DNA of 64,000 bases. Source: Gnetum montanum. Taxonomy: Eukaryota > Streptophyta > Gnetopsida > Gnetales > Gnetaceae. The notes below the pieces were generated by a model. The model saw nothing but the letters and a program-made list of their open reading frames with translations, did not search any database and had not been told where the DNA came from. The stretch's first letter is position 1, and every line of letters begins with the position of its first letter. The position numbers and the translations under genes are program-made. The stretch spans positions 63,714 through 127,713 of the forward strand of contig MNCI01030720.1 in assembly GCA_015680685.1 (NCBI GenBank), given 5' to 3'. This document shows positions 11,351 through 23,840 of this stretch, piece by piece.

Positions 11351-13280
11351 ATGGAGGGGACATATTACATAAAGCCACCTATGTTCAATGGATTCAACTT
11401 CACCTATTATAAAGCTAGAATGCAAGGGTTCTTTGAATCCATGAAGTTCAAAGTATGGGAGTCAATCCTTAAAGGCTACACTCCACTTGTTGATAGCTCC
11501 ACCAACATCATCAAGCCTTGTAACATATGAACAAAAGAAGAAAAGGATAAGTTCATGTTTGATTCAAAAGCAAAAAAAATTTTATATTATGCATTGAATA
11601 CCTCTAAATTTAATAAAGTAGTAGGATGTAAAAGGACTAAAGAAATTTGAAAAGCTTTAGAAGCTACTCATGAAGGAACATCTATTATTAAGAAAAATTT
11701 TTAGTTTTACAAAATGAATATGATAAACTCAAAATGAGAGAAGGTGAGAAAATAAAGGATTACTTCTCTAGGACTAATGATCTTGTTGTAGCTATTAGAG
11801 GAATAGGAAAATATTTTCCCAAAAGCGATGTCATCATCAAAATGATCAGAACTCTATAATTGGAGTTTAGACTAAAGGTCATGGTTATGGAAGAAATCAG
11901 AGACTTCTCAACTCTAAAATTTGAAGAGCTTCAAAGTGCTCTCATTTCTTATGAAATGAATCTCATTAGTGAAGGAGCTATCCAAGAAAGGTCCATTGCC
12001 TTGAAGAAAACCTCAAAGGAGAAGGAGCTGAATGAGAATGATGAGGGGAATTAAGATGAGATTACCTTTCTCACTAAAAAGCTACAATGAATGATAACTA
12101 GAAGAAACAAAGGAATATATTAGCAAAGATTCAATTAGTTCAAATGTAGAAAAAAAGGTAATAATATTTTAAATACTAATCTAGATTTTTCTTCTATACA
12201 ATGTTGGATGTATGGTTGAAAAGGCCATATGACCTTTGAATGTCATAGTAGTTTCAAGTTACAATTCAAGAAAAAATCCACTGAAGAAGTAAGGAATACA
12301 AATTTCTATACAAGTTGAGATGATGGGGAGCAGAGTGAGGAATAAGTGAAGGATGATGCAAAAACTTTTCATCTCATTTGCATGACCCTCACTAATGAGG
12401 AGGCTAATTCATCAAACGATGATCTTAACGATGATGGGAGATTTGACTTATTGTGTAATGAACTCTTAAATTTTCAAAATCTTTGCACAAAGTTAAACAA
12501 GAAAGTAAAAACAAAGAATCTAGAAATCTCTTTACTAAATACAACAATTTTAGATCTTACTAAAGAAATCTTAGACCTCAAGGTTGAGAATAAAGAACTA
12601 ACCAAGTCATGTGAGTAGATGAAAGAAGAGCTTGTAGATGTAAGGCTTGTGAATTAAAGGCTAGTTAAAGGGAAAGAATCCCTTCGAATGACTCTTGGTC
12701 AAGGAAGAAGTCCACAAGAAAAAAGTGAACTTGGATGTTGTTCTCAAAAATAAGAACCTACACAACCTTCATCCCATCTACAGGAATCTTTAGGGAATAA
12801 GGGTACTACATCAGAAGAAGTTGTTATCCATCAAAAGACTCCTTAAAGGTTTGATCATCGTAATCACTTTCTCTATAATAGGAGGGTTAGATGTTATTAT
12901 TGTAATAAGTCTAGGCATAAATAATGGAAGTGAAATTTAAATTTTTATCATATGAGTACCTAGTCATATCACAAGACTTGGTTTTTTCAAAATGCACTAA
13001 GAAATGATTTTATGCAAGATCACTAAATGGCAACTCAAAATACCAAAGAAATTAAAAAATAATGAAGAATTAAATAATAGAACCAAATAAATTAGGATAA
13101 TCTCACCAAAAAATTTGTAAGAGGAAGTCATGCCTTGGACATTGGAGAAGTTTGTATGAGAGGAGAATCCTCAAAAGAGGAAAATCATTCTCTAGCTCTC
13201 TAAGCTCCATCACTTTTCAACAATATGACAAGTAATTAGAGGTAGAGAAAATGGGTTAGTCTTGTCCCAATACATAATAA
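11351..13280 (+). pseudogene. C gag (copia type)
   Basis: Gag starts at the ATG at 11351 with MEGTYYIKPPMFNGFNF, the usual start of copia gag ('PPxFNGxNYxYWKxRM'). It continues through the UBN2-type helical region, with TLKFEELQSALISYEM at 11905-11960. A coiled-coil-like Lys/Leu/Asn-rich stretch lies at 12430-12618 (NKKVKTKNLEISLL). A knuckle-like CYYCNKSRHK at about 12895-12925 is a degenerate CCHC. Stops occur early (11528) and repeatedly, so the protein is lost. Gag would package RNA in cytoplasmic particles. Confidence 0.75.
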
Positions 13281-13316
13281 CACATAATCTAATTATCCCC
13301 ATTTTTGGACATGTCT

Positions 13317-13330
13317 AAAAAAGGGGGAGA
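13317..13330 (+). other. C polypurine tract
   Basis: AAAAAAGGGGGAGA lies immediately before the 3' LTR. It is the plus-strand primer site typical of copia elements. Confidence 0.85.
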
Positions 13331-14435
13331 TTAAGAAAAATGGAAGATAAGTTTGTTTGTATGTGTGTGTGATTATTATGCATGTAGGAAAAAACCTTAG
13401 ATCAAGACAAGAAGGTTTGTGGAAGTTTGATGAGCATGGACAAGGAATAATGAATTCATCATGCAAAGGAAGGTTGAATAAAGAAAACTCTAAGCAATAG
13501 TAGACATCTTGGAAGAATTAAAGGATGCATATGAAAAGACATCTCCAAGTAACAATAGACGTCTTTCCTTAGACAAAGAAATCTTCCACTAAGTAAAGAC
13601 ATCTTCATAGAATGTAGGCTAATTTCAAAAAAAAAATATTTTACCACATAAATTTTTCTTCCTAGAATGAAAATTTTAAAAAGACATCTTACCAAAATAG
13701 AGAGCAAATATAGAATGATGTCTCAAGCATGAAGATCACATCTTCCTTCATCATTAGCCATCATTAACTAGATGTTGCATGAGTTCCAAGATGGATTTGG
13801 AAACATGGTAGCTATAAGAAGATATCAAATGCATTGGGAAATGTGGCAAGCTCTTGTACAATCATTGTCTAATCATTTGTCAACCATTGAAATCATTGTT
13901 GCTCTTCATTGTATTATCATTTGTCCATTGTAAAGTGTGTTGTACCTCAAAATACATGAATCAACAAACTAAGTTACATTCATCCCTTGTAATTGTTGTT
14001 CTTCCTTGTTGCCTTGTAAGGTTAATGTGCTTCTTGTAGGAATGCATCTTTATTGAGCTTATTAGGATCCTATAGGATTGAGTGGTTGGTGTTGCAGCAC
14101 AACACTCCTAAGTAGAGCTCAAGATTGTAAAGGTCGTGAAAGCCTAGAAACCACATTCCAAGCCTAATGGTACCTTACAAGGTTGAGTGGTTAGTGCAAC
14201 ATCACAACACTCTAGAGTAGGGCTTGAAGATTATACAAGGTGTGGACCTTTCAAACCACATTTGAGAGAAACAAAGTTTGGAGGTGTGCTTGGGATCTAC
14301 CCTCCAAGTGTGGACTACCCAAGTTGGGGAACCATGTTAAATTTGGTGTGTGTGATTTGTCCAAAGAATTTCAATTTGAAAAACATATTCATCCCCCCAC
14401 CCCCACCCCACCCCTTCTAAGTTCAATGATTCACA
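13331..14435 (+). repeat. C 3' LTR
   Basis: Direct repeat of 10179-11295, with shared words such as GATCAAGACAAGAAGGTTTG and ACCACATTTGAGAG. The GATGTC/GACATC array is partly eroded here. The canonical TG start has mutated (TTAAGAAAAATGG). Confidence 0.8.
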
Positions 14436-15079
14436 ATTCTTACTTGTTCATTTATTCAATTCTTGAAAATCAATGCAAACATGTCACTTACCAGACTTTT
14501 TAGACATAACTGTAATAGGACTAATGGACTCAAAATCAAAAATGAGATAAATAATATCTACCTAAAATAGTTTCAAAAATTCATCCTTTACCACTTGTTT
14601 CAAAGATGGATTTATCCTCCTAGATGGTTGTTGCTATGGTCTAGAATCACCCTCCAAATGAATATGATGCTGAAAAATGAATGGAGAAATCCCCTACTTA
14701 AGACCCAAAGGTGATTAAGAAATAGCTTCAAGAGAACTTGTTAGAATATGTATCAATCTTTATTCTTGATCGATACCTAATCTTGAACTAATAATCAAGG
14801 ATTTATTATTTCTAGCATAAATATATTTCAAGTTGGGAGAAATTTCCTTTAAATCTAAAGTTACTTCCCCTTAACTTCTAATAGAAGAATAGTTCTCCAA
14901 TTTAAACAAATCCTCACCATCCAAAGAATCTTCCACTAGAATACACAAAAGTTATCTTTGATCATCCATAGTTTCTCCTTTGTAGTCTTTCAATGTTAGA
15001 ACCTGATATGCCTCATTCCAATCAAAATTTTCAAGAAACCATGTTTTCTACTATAACATTAACCATATTAAGCTCATCA
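14436..15079 (-). pseudogene. X reverse transcriptase, N-terminal part
   Basis: Reading the minus strand from about 14620 to 14470: RINPSLKQVVKDEFLKL, then SISPITVMSKKSGK, a stop, then HVCIDFQELNK. This is the standard RT start (NPxxKEVVxKEI, VSPVxVVPKKxG, WRVCIDYRxLN) with the Trp codon after GK turned into TGA. RT resumes on the far side of element C at KDHF. Sequence from 14760 to 15079 is the linker between PR and RT, with poor frames. Confidence 0.8.
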
Positions 15080-15760
15080 AATTAAAATCGGTTATCCAAG
15101 TTATATAGATTGACTAAAAAATTCATATTTACAAATGTTAAAGTCATCAATCTAGTTTTTACATAAATAACCACATCCATAGTTACCAACATAGGCCTAC
15201 CTAAAATCAAAGGATAAACATTATTCAATGAAGATGTATAATAATTTAGCACAATAAAATTAGTAGGGTATAAAGCTTTATCTACCTAAACCAATATATC
15301 CTCAATAATACCTTTTGGATAAATAGTAGACCCATCAGCCAAAGAAATAGTAATATTTGTAGGTCTAATGTAATCATAATCTAATGATTGATAAAATTAA
15401 AATGACATAATATTTACACTAGCCCCTAGATCCACTAACACATGATGAAATTTTCTATTACAAATCATAGGACTACCAAGATCTGTTGCCTTTTTAGGCA
15501 TCTTAGCCTTCAAAATAATTTTAATATTTTTAGCAAGGCTAACATGCTTAGGTGTTTTAATTTTATTTTTCATAGAACATAACTTCCTAAGGTATTTATC
15601 ATATTGGGGGATATCTTCAATAGCTCTTAATAATAGAACATGTAAATTAACATCTTTAAAAAGATTCTCGAATTGCTTTTCATCAACTTTATTTGACTTT
15701 AATCTAAGGAAAAGATGCCTGTGAAGAAGAGGAATTAATGGTTTCCTCTAAAATAATCTT
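15080..15760 (-). pseudogene. X aspartic protease
   Basis: Minus-strand protease that would cut the Gag-Pol polyprotein. The visible order is IPQYDKYLRKLC, then MPKKATDLGSPMIC, LVDLGASVNIM (15455-15420; active-site Asp with Leu-Gly instead of Ser/Thr-Gly), YPKGIIEDILV, then YPLILGRPML and VTMDVV. Athila-type proteases read 'CDLGASINLMP ... YPxGVIEDVLV ... ILGRPFLAT', so the lineage call is firm. One stop in the central part breaks the frame. Confidence 0.82.
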
Positions 15761-18150
15761 TAGATTAGGCACTTCCTCCATAGAAAGCTCCTTTGCAAAG
15801 ATTCTTTCAAATTCCTCCTCCAATTCGCTATTCCCAATAGTCCTTTGATAAAGAGTTTGAAGATTAGTCATTCGACCACTTCAAGTCACTACATTACATT
15901 GATCACTATTCGATGAAGAAAAAATATGTAATTCTTATCTTCTTTGATACTTAGGATTTTGTTCTGTTTGTGTTGGTAAAATGTCCTTAGGTTGGTAGGC
16001 TTGAATAAGCTTAATTAAGTGATCATTTTGTTGCTGCAAGGTATGTTGAAAATTTTTATTACATTATAACATTTGCTATTGAAACTCATGGTTTTGATTA
16101 GGTCTCCAAGAATGATTAAATTGTTGTTATAATTTGGATAATTGTACCAAAATGGAGTACATGATTGGTACATTTATATTTGATTGGAATTCCATCCCCT
16201 ACCTTGTGAAGTTGCACTCCACCCCTATCCACCTTGACTACCTATAACATTAGCTTGTTCTTTAACAAAGGATAAAATGAAACAATAATGAACAATGTTA
16301 TCAATCTCTTTACAAATTATATAAGCTTAATAAAATCCATCCCTCCAACCTATGGTCGGTTAGTATGGTGAATTCCCTCATTTGTATGAATTAATGATGC
16401 TAGTTGTAGACATTGGAATGATTGACCCTGCATACTAGTATTAGATGACATGGATAAATATCATAATTTATTATTAACCTCTTTGTTTTACCAAGCATGT
16501 CATCATGGTTTGTTCTAGCATATTAGTTTTTGGATTCATAGGCCAACTTTTTCTCTGATCCACTATTTAATCTAATGCATCAAATGCTACTTCCAGTGTC
16601 GTTCTTAGAATAGTCTAATCACAAGTAAAATCAATACTTTACAATGTAACAAGTGTTAAACCTTCAAGAAAAACTCCTAATAGCTGACATTCCAAATTAC
16701 CATGATCAATTTTCATTGCCTTGATGTCTTTAAAATGCTTCCAATCTTATTCATAAGTTTCATTTCTTTTTGTTGGAAGCCTAAAAGTTGTTTCTTATAT
16801 TAGTGGATTTTCATAGAAGATAAAAATTGATTTAAAAATTCATCCTTAAAACCTTTACAAGATTGAATGGAATATTTTTTCTATAACATTATTACCACAT
16901 TTAACTATCAATGTTTCAAATAATGCTTAAATATGATTATATGGGTCTTCATCATCTAGACCATAGAATTAAGGAAATGCCTATAACTTTTTAATCTTAA
17001 CATCTTGACCAACAAGCAACAAAAGGGGGAAGAGAGTAGTTGTTGATTTCCTTCCCATTAAATCTCTTAATGAAAGTTAATTAGACATTACTTGATAAGT
17101 GAATTTATTCTGAAATTGTAAAAATTGATTAAATTAATTTCATGGGGGTACTCAATAATGAGGTAATGAGTGTGGTATTGGGTTCAATCCTTAATGTGGA
17201 ATTTATGATTGATGCATAGATTATGTTTGGGAACTCTACACATTGAATACTAATTGGACACTTTGAGGAGTATGCATTAATGATTAAGTTTTAGAATAGG
17301 ATTGTTGAGGTTCTTGCATAAATGTAGTTTAATATGGCATTAGTGGTTGAACAATTGTGTGACCTAACATAGAAAAAATGTTGTGAAGTAAAAGGAATAG
17401 TAGATTTTGCTACCAATTGATGAATGTCAATAATATTAGGATAATTTATATGTACGATAGGTTTTCCTAATTGAGAAACTATTGGAAAAATATTTAATGT
17501 GTTAAGTACTTGGGTTCAAATTAGAAGAGAGTGAGAAATTGATTGATTAGCCAATGATGGCCATGTATGTTGGGAAGCCTTTTGTCAAAGCATTTAAATA
17601 ATTCTAATGGTTGGCTTCTAAATGTTGTTGACAAAAAATATCAAAATGGCTATTAGGAGCATTAGCATAATACATAGCCTAAACTTGTGAAGAAATAGAT
17701 TGAGGATAGGAAGATGAACCAACCATTTATATGGATAAGAAAATGGTTGGTTAAGGTGATGTAGCAAAACCTAATTGATCTTTAGAATTAAATATTGATG
17801 TACCAAATCCAAATTTATTAGGCATACCAATATTCATAGAAAATCCATTAGGTTGAGTAACATCAAAAAATAGGATTGAAAACTAACTTCTACTTGTAGT
17901 AATAGTAACTAGAATATTAAGTATATCTACCACATGAATTCTAGCATCTATACCTATAGAAATTTATGGATCTACCTAAGAGATTGGTGGTCCTTCCTAC
18001 CAAAATGAACTTTTCCCCTCTTGACCTCTTGAATTCTATGATGAAGCTGATTCTTCTAATGACATTAAAATCTTCTTATTCCTTTTCTTGGATACATATG
18101 AAGAAGGAATTGAATCACTTACAAATCATTAACCTTTCTCATGAATCCAA
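15761..18150 (-). pseudogene. X gag
   Basis: Minus-strand gag of Athila type. At about 16990-16600 it reads YGLDDEDPYNHI, ALFETLIVKC, FHSILSRF, then DWKHFKDIKAMKIDHG, matching 'EDPYxHLxxFL ... LFPFSLRDKA ... ESLYEAWERFKDLLRKCPHHG'. A Gln/Asn/Tyr-rich low-complexity region lies nearer to PR (16250-16050). Start codon and full frame cannot be recovered; stops are dense. The leader between gag and PBS is 18151-18434. Confidence 0.65.
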
Positions 18151-18434
18151 ACCATAAAGCTATAAAGGAATAACAAATAAAGAAGAGACAAAAGAAAAGA
18201 ATTAACAAACCAAGTCTACTATAAAAATCATTGAATGTGAACAAGTGCTTCATCAATCATTAGTATCCCAAATTAGTAAGAAACATCTACACATTAATCA
18301 ACATCACCTGAAATTGTAATAATTGTAATAAACATAAATTAATAGACTAATTCAAATCCATAGAAATGATTAAAATATCAATAGAAACAAAAAATCAGAA
18401 ACTTTAAATCTAGAAAATATCACCATAAACCATA

Positions 18435-18452
18435 GCTATCACAATAGTGCCA
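18435..18452 (-). other. X primer-binding site, tRNA-Asp-like
   Basis: On the minus strand TGGCACTATTGTGATAGC follows the 5' LTR end at 18461 by eight bases. Its first twelve positions fit TGGCGCCGTTGC, the start of the Athila/Tat PBS I know, with only C/T and G/A differences. The 3' part is poorer. Confidence 0.5.
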
Positions 18453-18460
18453 AAATAATA

Positions 18461-18670
18461 TGTTGTTCTTTATTAAGTAATGCTTGCACTGTAGAACATG
18501 GAAGTCAATCAAATAGAGGACTATGGGTTACATGAGGATAAGGTGCCAAAATCATGATGAAGAACACTTAACATTAATTCACTCTAACAAAGAATCAAAC
18601 ATTATCATTCAATTTTCAATCTCAAGAAATGATTCTGATTACAAGAATCATGAATAACCTCAATCCTTGA
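18461..18670 (-). repeat. X 5' LTR, PBS-proximal 210 bp
   Basis: It matches 2971-3187 of the X 3' LTR (TGCTTGCACT, AACATTAATTCACTCTAA). The last five bases, CTTGA at 18666-18670, are the left copy of the target duplication of M. The LTR resumes at 53994. Confidence 0.78.
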
Positions 18671-19501
18671 TGATGAATCACATTTTTCATCTACTTCAAC
18701 ATTGGGTATCTGATTTCAAAGCCCAAACACCATGTCAGATATCTAATATTGTGGGGTATATGCTAGCCTATAAATATAGCACTTAGGCTCATGATTTTCA
18801 TATCAATTTTTGTCATAGTTAGCAAAGCCCTTGCAAGTTTTTTTCTCTAGAGCTATAATATTTTCTAAGTGCCCACAGCAAGAGTCTAAGTGTTTACAAA
18901 TCTTTATTCGAACACTAATGTACCTAAGCACAATAGTGTGACAAGAATAAAAATGAACTCTTTTGATAATCCTTGTAGCATTGAGAATAGATTAATGTTT
19001 CCTTTAATGCATTTTACTTTCATGCACTTACTTTAATGCATTTAAATTAAGTAATTAATTTTTAGTTTTTAATGAACACAAGAATGACCACTTCGAGCAT
19101 ACATATAGTGCTTGGTAACCCAACAATGCTTAACATTTGGTAGCCTACCAGCACTATATGTGTTCAAGATGTGTTCAGAAAAGTGGGACAAGCACTTGTG
19201 TTAAACTAGCTAAGCAGTAGATAAAGTAGATCCTAAATTACTCTACCTTTCATTATTTTTGTAGGTGGTTAAATTTATAAAGCTCAAAATGATAAAAATC
19301 ATGTACCTCAATTACACTTAAATCATTTCTTTAAGCTTTACAAGTGTAGTTGAGAAGAAAACAAACATTCTCAACACCCATTTCACTTCTTAGAAGAACT
19401 AGTGCACTAGAGAACTATAGGTCCATGAAATTTGACTAGATTGTGCATAAATGCCTTAGTGATTTGTATGGTTAAACGTAGGGGTACCTTGCCACTCATC
19501 A
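18671..19501 (+). repeat. M 5' LTR (831 bp)
   Basis: It starts TGATGAATCAC and ends CACTCATCA. It is matched by 53129-53988, and in reverse orientation by 56599-57434 (O) and 62863-63670 (P). A short deletion near the start explains why it is shorter than the 3' copy (860 bp). Confidence 0.9.
18769..18778 (+). promoter_or_regulatory. TATA box of M LTR
   Basis: TATAAATATA is preserved identically at 53255-53264 in the 3' LTR, just downstream of the GATATC-bearing U3 stretch. It is the likely LTR promoter. Confidence 0.6.
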
Positions 19502-19502
19502 T

Positions 19503-19520
19503 TCGTGTCATTGCTGGGGA
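19503..19520 (+). other. M primer-binding site, tRNA-Asp type
   Basis: TCGTGTCATTGCTGGGGA lies one base after the LTR end. It aligns without gaps to TGGCGCCGTTGCCGGGGA, the Athila/Tat tRNA-Asp PBS. It differs at five positions, four of them C-to-T or G-to-A. Confidence 0.75.
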
Positions 19521-19662
19521 TCTTTTGGTTGTTTCGTGTGCTATCTAGGATTTAGTGGAAATCATTCAAAATTGTTGGAATGAACCTAAAAGTCATATCA
19601 TATTTTACAATTAGTACAACAACAATTTAAAAGCACATTGTGTTTTTATCATCTAATTGAAA

Positions 19663-22060
19663 ATGTATTCTTCTCATAGGAGTGCTTATTCACTTAAGTC
19701 TGATGGAGCTCATCAGCCGATGCCACAATAATATCAAATCATATATGCTCATTTTGATGAGCATGTACCCAATTTCACCTTCATCCTACATCAAGATGAA
19801 CTATGATGACATGACATGGAAGGCAACATTTTGTTGTCACCCAATCAATCTGTTCTTGCAATGTTTCATCAAATGCTTATTTTTCTATGCCTTCAAGAAT
19901 GTCATGTTGAGTATGTTGTGCAAGATAGTGATGCCAGGGATTATCGTCCCACTAAGGCACAATGTCTTTAGGACTGCCAGTTAGAAAAACAACATGAATT
20001 TGTGAAGGGAAAAGAATTTAATGATTCTTCATTCCCATTGTATCAAAAAGATGGTGGGGAACCCTTCTTAGGGGATTTTCTATTTAGTGAAATTCCTCTC
20101 TTTGACTTTGTTGAGAAAGGTCAAAACTAGAACTTGCAATCCACAATTTACAATCCTAGTTTTGGTAAGAATGCATCCAATGAAAAAAAAGGATCCAAAG
20201 GGACAAGCCAAGGCAAGGTTGTAGATAAGAAACAAGATTGTGATCATGGTTGCGATCATTGAAGAGGTGGTAGTAGGCACCATGATGGTGTTAGTCCTCC
20301 TTCCTCTTCACCTTCATCATCTTCTTCTTCTCCTGGCTCTAATCACAATTGCAGAGGACGTGGCTATGATGGAGGTGATTGAAATGACCAATGAGATCAG
20401 GATAACCAAAGGCACCATTAAGAAAGGCAAGATCAAGGGCACAGACATTCAAGAGAGGCACATCATCATGAATGAGGGGGTAGCAGAGGGCATCGTAGAC
20501 ATCAAAATCAAGATCTTGATGAGTCTTTGCTTGCCACCTAAAGTATGCTAAACATCATAGAGGAAGTATGAATTCCAATAAGGCACTTGAAGGATAGCTG
20601 GATCAAGAGGATAGATATGAACAATATCCCTAGATTCAAAAGGAGATATAACTCTAATCTGTAAAATCATCTCCAAGCCTTTCAAGATGCATGTGTCTTA
20701 CAGAACATAGAGAATGAGTGGAAAAAACTAAAGTTGTTCCTAAGGAAACTCATTAAAGAAGCAAAGAACTGGTATTGGTCCTTAGAATTAGAATCTATCA
20801 GATGATAGAGTACCATGCTTGAATTTTTCAATGAAAAATATCAAATGTACTCCAAAGTGTCCAACTTGAGAAGGCAGATCCAAGGATGGAAACAAGAAAC
20901 ACATGAACCCTTGGATGTCACCATCGATTGATACTATTCCTTAATGCACAAATGTCATGGCCATGATTATTCTCAACTAGATCAACTTCACCACATCATA
21001 GATAGCCTTCAATCAGAAACAAGGAGAACCCTTATTGTCTATGACCAAGGGCAACTATTAGAATTAAGTGCTCATCAAATCCAAAGACTAATCGAGTAGG
21101 TAGCTAAAGAGGAGGGTGAATTAAGAAAAAGAGAAAGTGCAGAAGAGTACAACCATGATTCTTCCAACTAAAAGAGGAAGGTTTAATTCTATGAAAATGA
21201 GGAAGAATCTATACCTAATGAGGTGGTGAATAGGAAAACCCTGCCACTCCAAAAATTTTAGTATGAAATTACAACCAAGGTTGATTAGTTATGGGACTCC
21301 ATGGATAGAAAATGTCGTGTTGTCCTAAAAATTACTAAAGAGTCTAAAGAACAAGGTAGTGATCATGATTACATGAGGTGTAAGGAAGTTGAATGTGCCT
21401 ATCAAAGAGGTAAGGGCAAGATTACTGCAATAGAAGAAGTTGCGAGAAGTAAATCAAATGATGATGGTGGGTGTGTATGAACATCCTAAGGGATGTTACC
21501 TCATAGTGTCACATTTACAGGAGTCTAGGGTGTATATTTTGAATCCACGACTAACACAAAGGAAAAAATTTAGATGATTACCTTATCCTCAAGGTAATTT
21601 TAGGTAGTTCCACTAACAATAGTAATATTATCCAAGCGAAACTTCACCGTAACCATATGAGTAGTATCAATAGTGGTAGCAACCACAATCATGGGTACTA
21701 GCACCACCAAGGTAGTAATACCCTTAAAGACAACCTGATCCATATGGTTATTACGTTTGGCAACCCTTGTCTCCACGTAACTCCTCTAGTCACATTTCTA
21801 CTTTTCAATCTCACTAATACCCTCCTAATAATTACCAAATGCATTCTCCACATGCAAGGAGGAATACCACCTCTTACACATATCCTCCTCCTATTCCTAC
21901 ACAGCTTCCTCCTCCAGCCGCACAACTACCAACTACTCCATCTATGTAGGGTGAACTCCCAACTCAACCACAACAATGCAATGCTACTAGGATCATTAAC
22001 CTACAACTAGTTAATCAACCAAGTGGTTCAAATACTTGATCAAAGAAAAAATATTTTTTT
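19663..22060 (+). pseudogene. M gag
   Basis: Gag starts at the ATG at 19663 (MYSSHRSAYSLKSDGAHQP). An N-terminal region around 19760-19850 has VPNFTF and KATF-like words shared with O. Then come a Ser-rich linker (PPSSSPSSSSSSPGS, 20300-20345), an Arg/His/Asp-rich stretch (20350-20530), the gag helices (20600-21100), a basic segment with EHPKGC near 21475, and an Asn/Tyr/Pro-rich tail (21600-21950). No clear CCHC knuckle is seen. Multiple stops break the frame. Gag would form the particle and bind RNA. Confidence 0.75.
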
Positions 22061-22720
22061 GATCATGTAGTCCACCTAAGCCCTCAAATACACTAATGGT
22101 TAACAACCCTATTCCTTTGTCTTCATCTATCTCAAATACCTTCAAGTCCCCTTCAAACCAAACATCACATAGGATCCATATTGTTATGCTTACTCGCACC
22201 GTATTTGATTAGATCCATGCTAGAAACCTTCCTAGGAAGTTAGCAAACCTTGGAAGTCCTCTCATTTATTTACAAATTGCTAGAAATGAACTATGCAAAG
22301 CTCTTCTTAACTCAAGTTCTGGTCCTAACTTAATTTCTCATGAGATGTATATCGCATGGAACCTACCTCCTCTCAAGAAGAGCAATATCATATTAGAATT
22401 GGTAGACTAGTCCATCATTGTTCCATTAGGACTAGTAAAAAACATTGTGATCACTATCTATGGGTGGTCTTATCCTTCTAATTTCCTAGTGATCAAGGTG
22501 GAGAACTACAAAGGGGATTTTTCAATCATCATGGAAAGGGCATGGCTTAAAACCATTGATGCAAGAATGGCCATAAGAGATCTTTCCCTAGAAATACCCA
22601 AAGAAAATTCATTTGGAAAGATTGAGAAGAAGCAAGTTCCATGCATTGCATATAGTGATACAAGGTGCAATTGTGTGTAAAAACTTTGGGCCGTGAAACA
22701 AGCATCTATCTTTGCATGCA
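22061..22720 (+). pseudogene. M aspartic protease
   Basis: At 22300-22345 the frame reads ALLNSSSGPNLIS, where related proteases have A-L-I-D-S/T-G; the catalytic Asp is replaced by Asn (codon AAC, 22309-22311). Downstream comes YPSNFLVIKVENYKGDF and MERAWLKTIDARMAI (22465-22580), matching the flap and 'LGRPWLxTxDA' parts. It would process the Gag-Pol precursor in the particle. The 22447-22677 stretch is open, but the active site is lost. Confidence 0.7.
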
Positions 22721-23840
22721 AGTAGTATGCACCAGAAGTAGAAATTCAAAGATGTCTATATGTAGTAGCCACAAAATAGGAGGGTACCAAGTGGCTAACT
22801 ACTAATTCTAAGAGCAACACACTTTGCATGAAATCGACTAAGAGCCTAACATGTGCATACGTCGTAGGCATGGATGAACTAGAGTAGGTTCATCACTAAC
22901 TCTTTGATGATGCAAATGATAATACTTATTGGGGACAATTGGAAATTCCTAAAAATTTTAAGCAAGAGCCCCTTGAACTAAAAACACTACCAGTTGGAAT
23001 GAAATATGTGTTTTTTAAAAATGGAAGCTGATCATAATCAATGAAAATCTTACTCTAGAGTAGAAAAAGATGCTATTGAATATGGTTGAGAAATGGTCGG
23101 CAGTTTTTGCTTGGTAATATCTTGAACTCATAGGGATTAATCCTAGGATATGCCAACATTGCATCTACACTGATCTGGCCATGAAGCCAAAGAGATAGCC
23201 ATAGAGGTGATTGAAGTCCAAACTAAAATAGATCTTCACAGAGGAAATCGAACAACTCCTCAAGGCAACATTCATTTATCCCATTATGGATAGTGAGTGG
23301 GTTAGTCCACTCATGATTGTGCCAAAGAAAGATGGAAAGTGATGGGTGTGTATCAATTTTAAGTTGCTGAATATGGCAACATTCAAGGACCATTTTCTAT
23401 TGCCATTTTTTGATCAAGTGTTAGACACAATATATGGGCATTGCTACTATAGTTTTCTAGATGGTTATAATGGCTATAATCAAATTTTAGTTTCACCAGA
23501 GGACCAAGCAAAAACAACATTCATGAGTCCTTGGGGAACTTTTACATATTGCAAGATGCCATTTGGTCTATGCAATGCTCTTGCAACATTCCAACTCCTG
23601 GTTCTGATCATTTTTCAACATCAAATCAAAAGTGATGTGAAAGTATTCATGGATGACTTCTCCATTTATGGAGCTACATTTGAGTAAGCCTTGGACTACC
23701 TTGAGCAGGTGCTAAAATGATGTGTTGAAACCAACTTATAGCTCAATTGGCAAAAAAAAAAACATCTAATGATCTAGGAAGGTGTTGTATTAGGGCACAA
23801 AATATCACAAGAAAAAATTGAGGTGGACTGTGAGAAAATA
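22721..23840 (+). pseudogene. M reverse transcriptase
   Basis: Visible motifs in order: SEWVSPLMIVPKKDGK (23290-23340), a TGA where Trp is expected, VCINFKLLN, FKDHFLLPFFDQVLDTI, SFLDGYNGYN, KTTFMSPWGTFTY, MPFGLCNALATFQ, and the catalytic FMDDFSIYG (23650-23675), which keeps both aspartates. The 113-codon open segment 23346-23687 covers fingers and palm. RT copies element RNA into cDNA. Stops at both ends of this segment make the copy dead. The PR-RT linker is 22721-23040. Confidence 0.88.

Larger units (their letters stand above)
10179..14435 (+). mobile_element. Element C: Ty1/copia element with gag only, inserted in X RT
   Basis: Two direct LTRs of about 1.1 kb (10179-11295 and 13331-14435) enclose about 2.0 kb. 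The interior begins with TGGTATCAGAGC, the initiator-Met tRNA primer site, holds a copia-type gag and ends in a purine tract AAAAAAGGGGGAGA. No protease, integrase, RT or RNase H is present, so this is a gag-only, non-autonomous copia element. It lies in the opposite orientation to X and splits X's RT between the ELNK and KDHF motifs. I could not find a matching 5-bp TSD, so the outermost bases are uncertain by several positions. Confidence 0.8.

Noticed and set aside
20240-20551. A 103-codon plus-strand frame rich in Val, Ile and Leu
   Set aside because: It is out of frame with M gag; the gag frame here gives the Ser-rich linker and Arg/His-rich region also seen in O.
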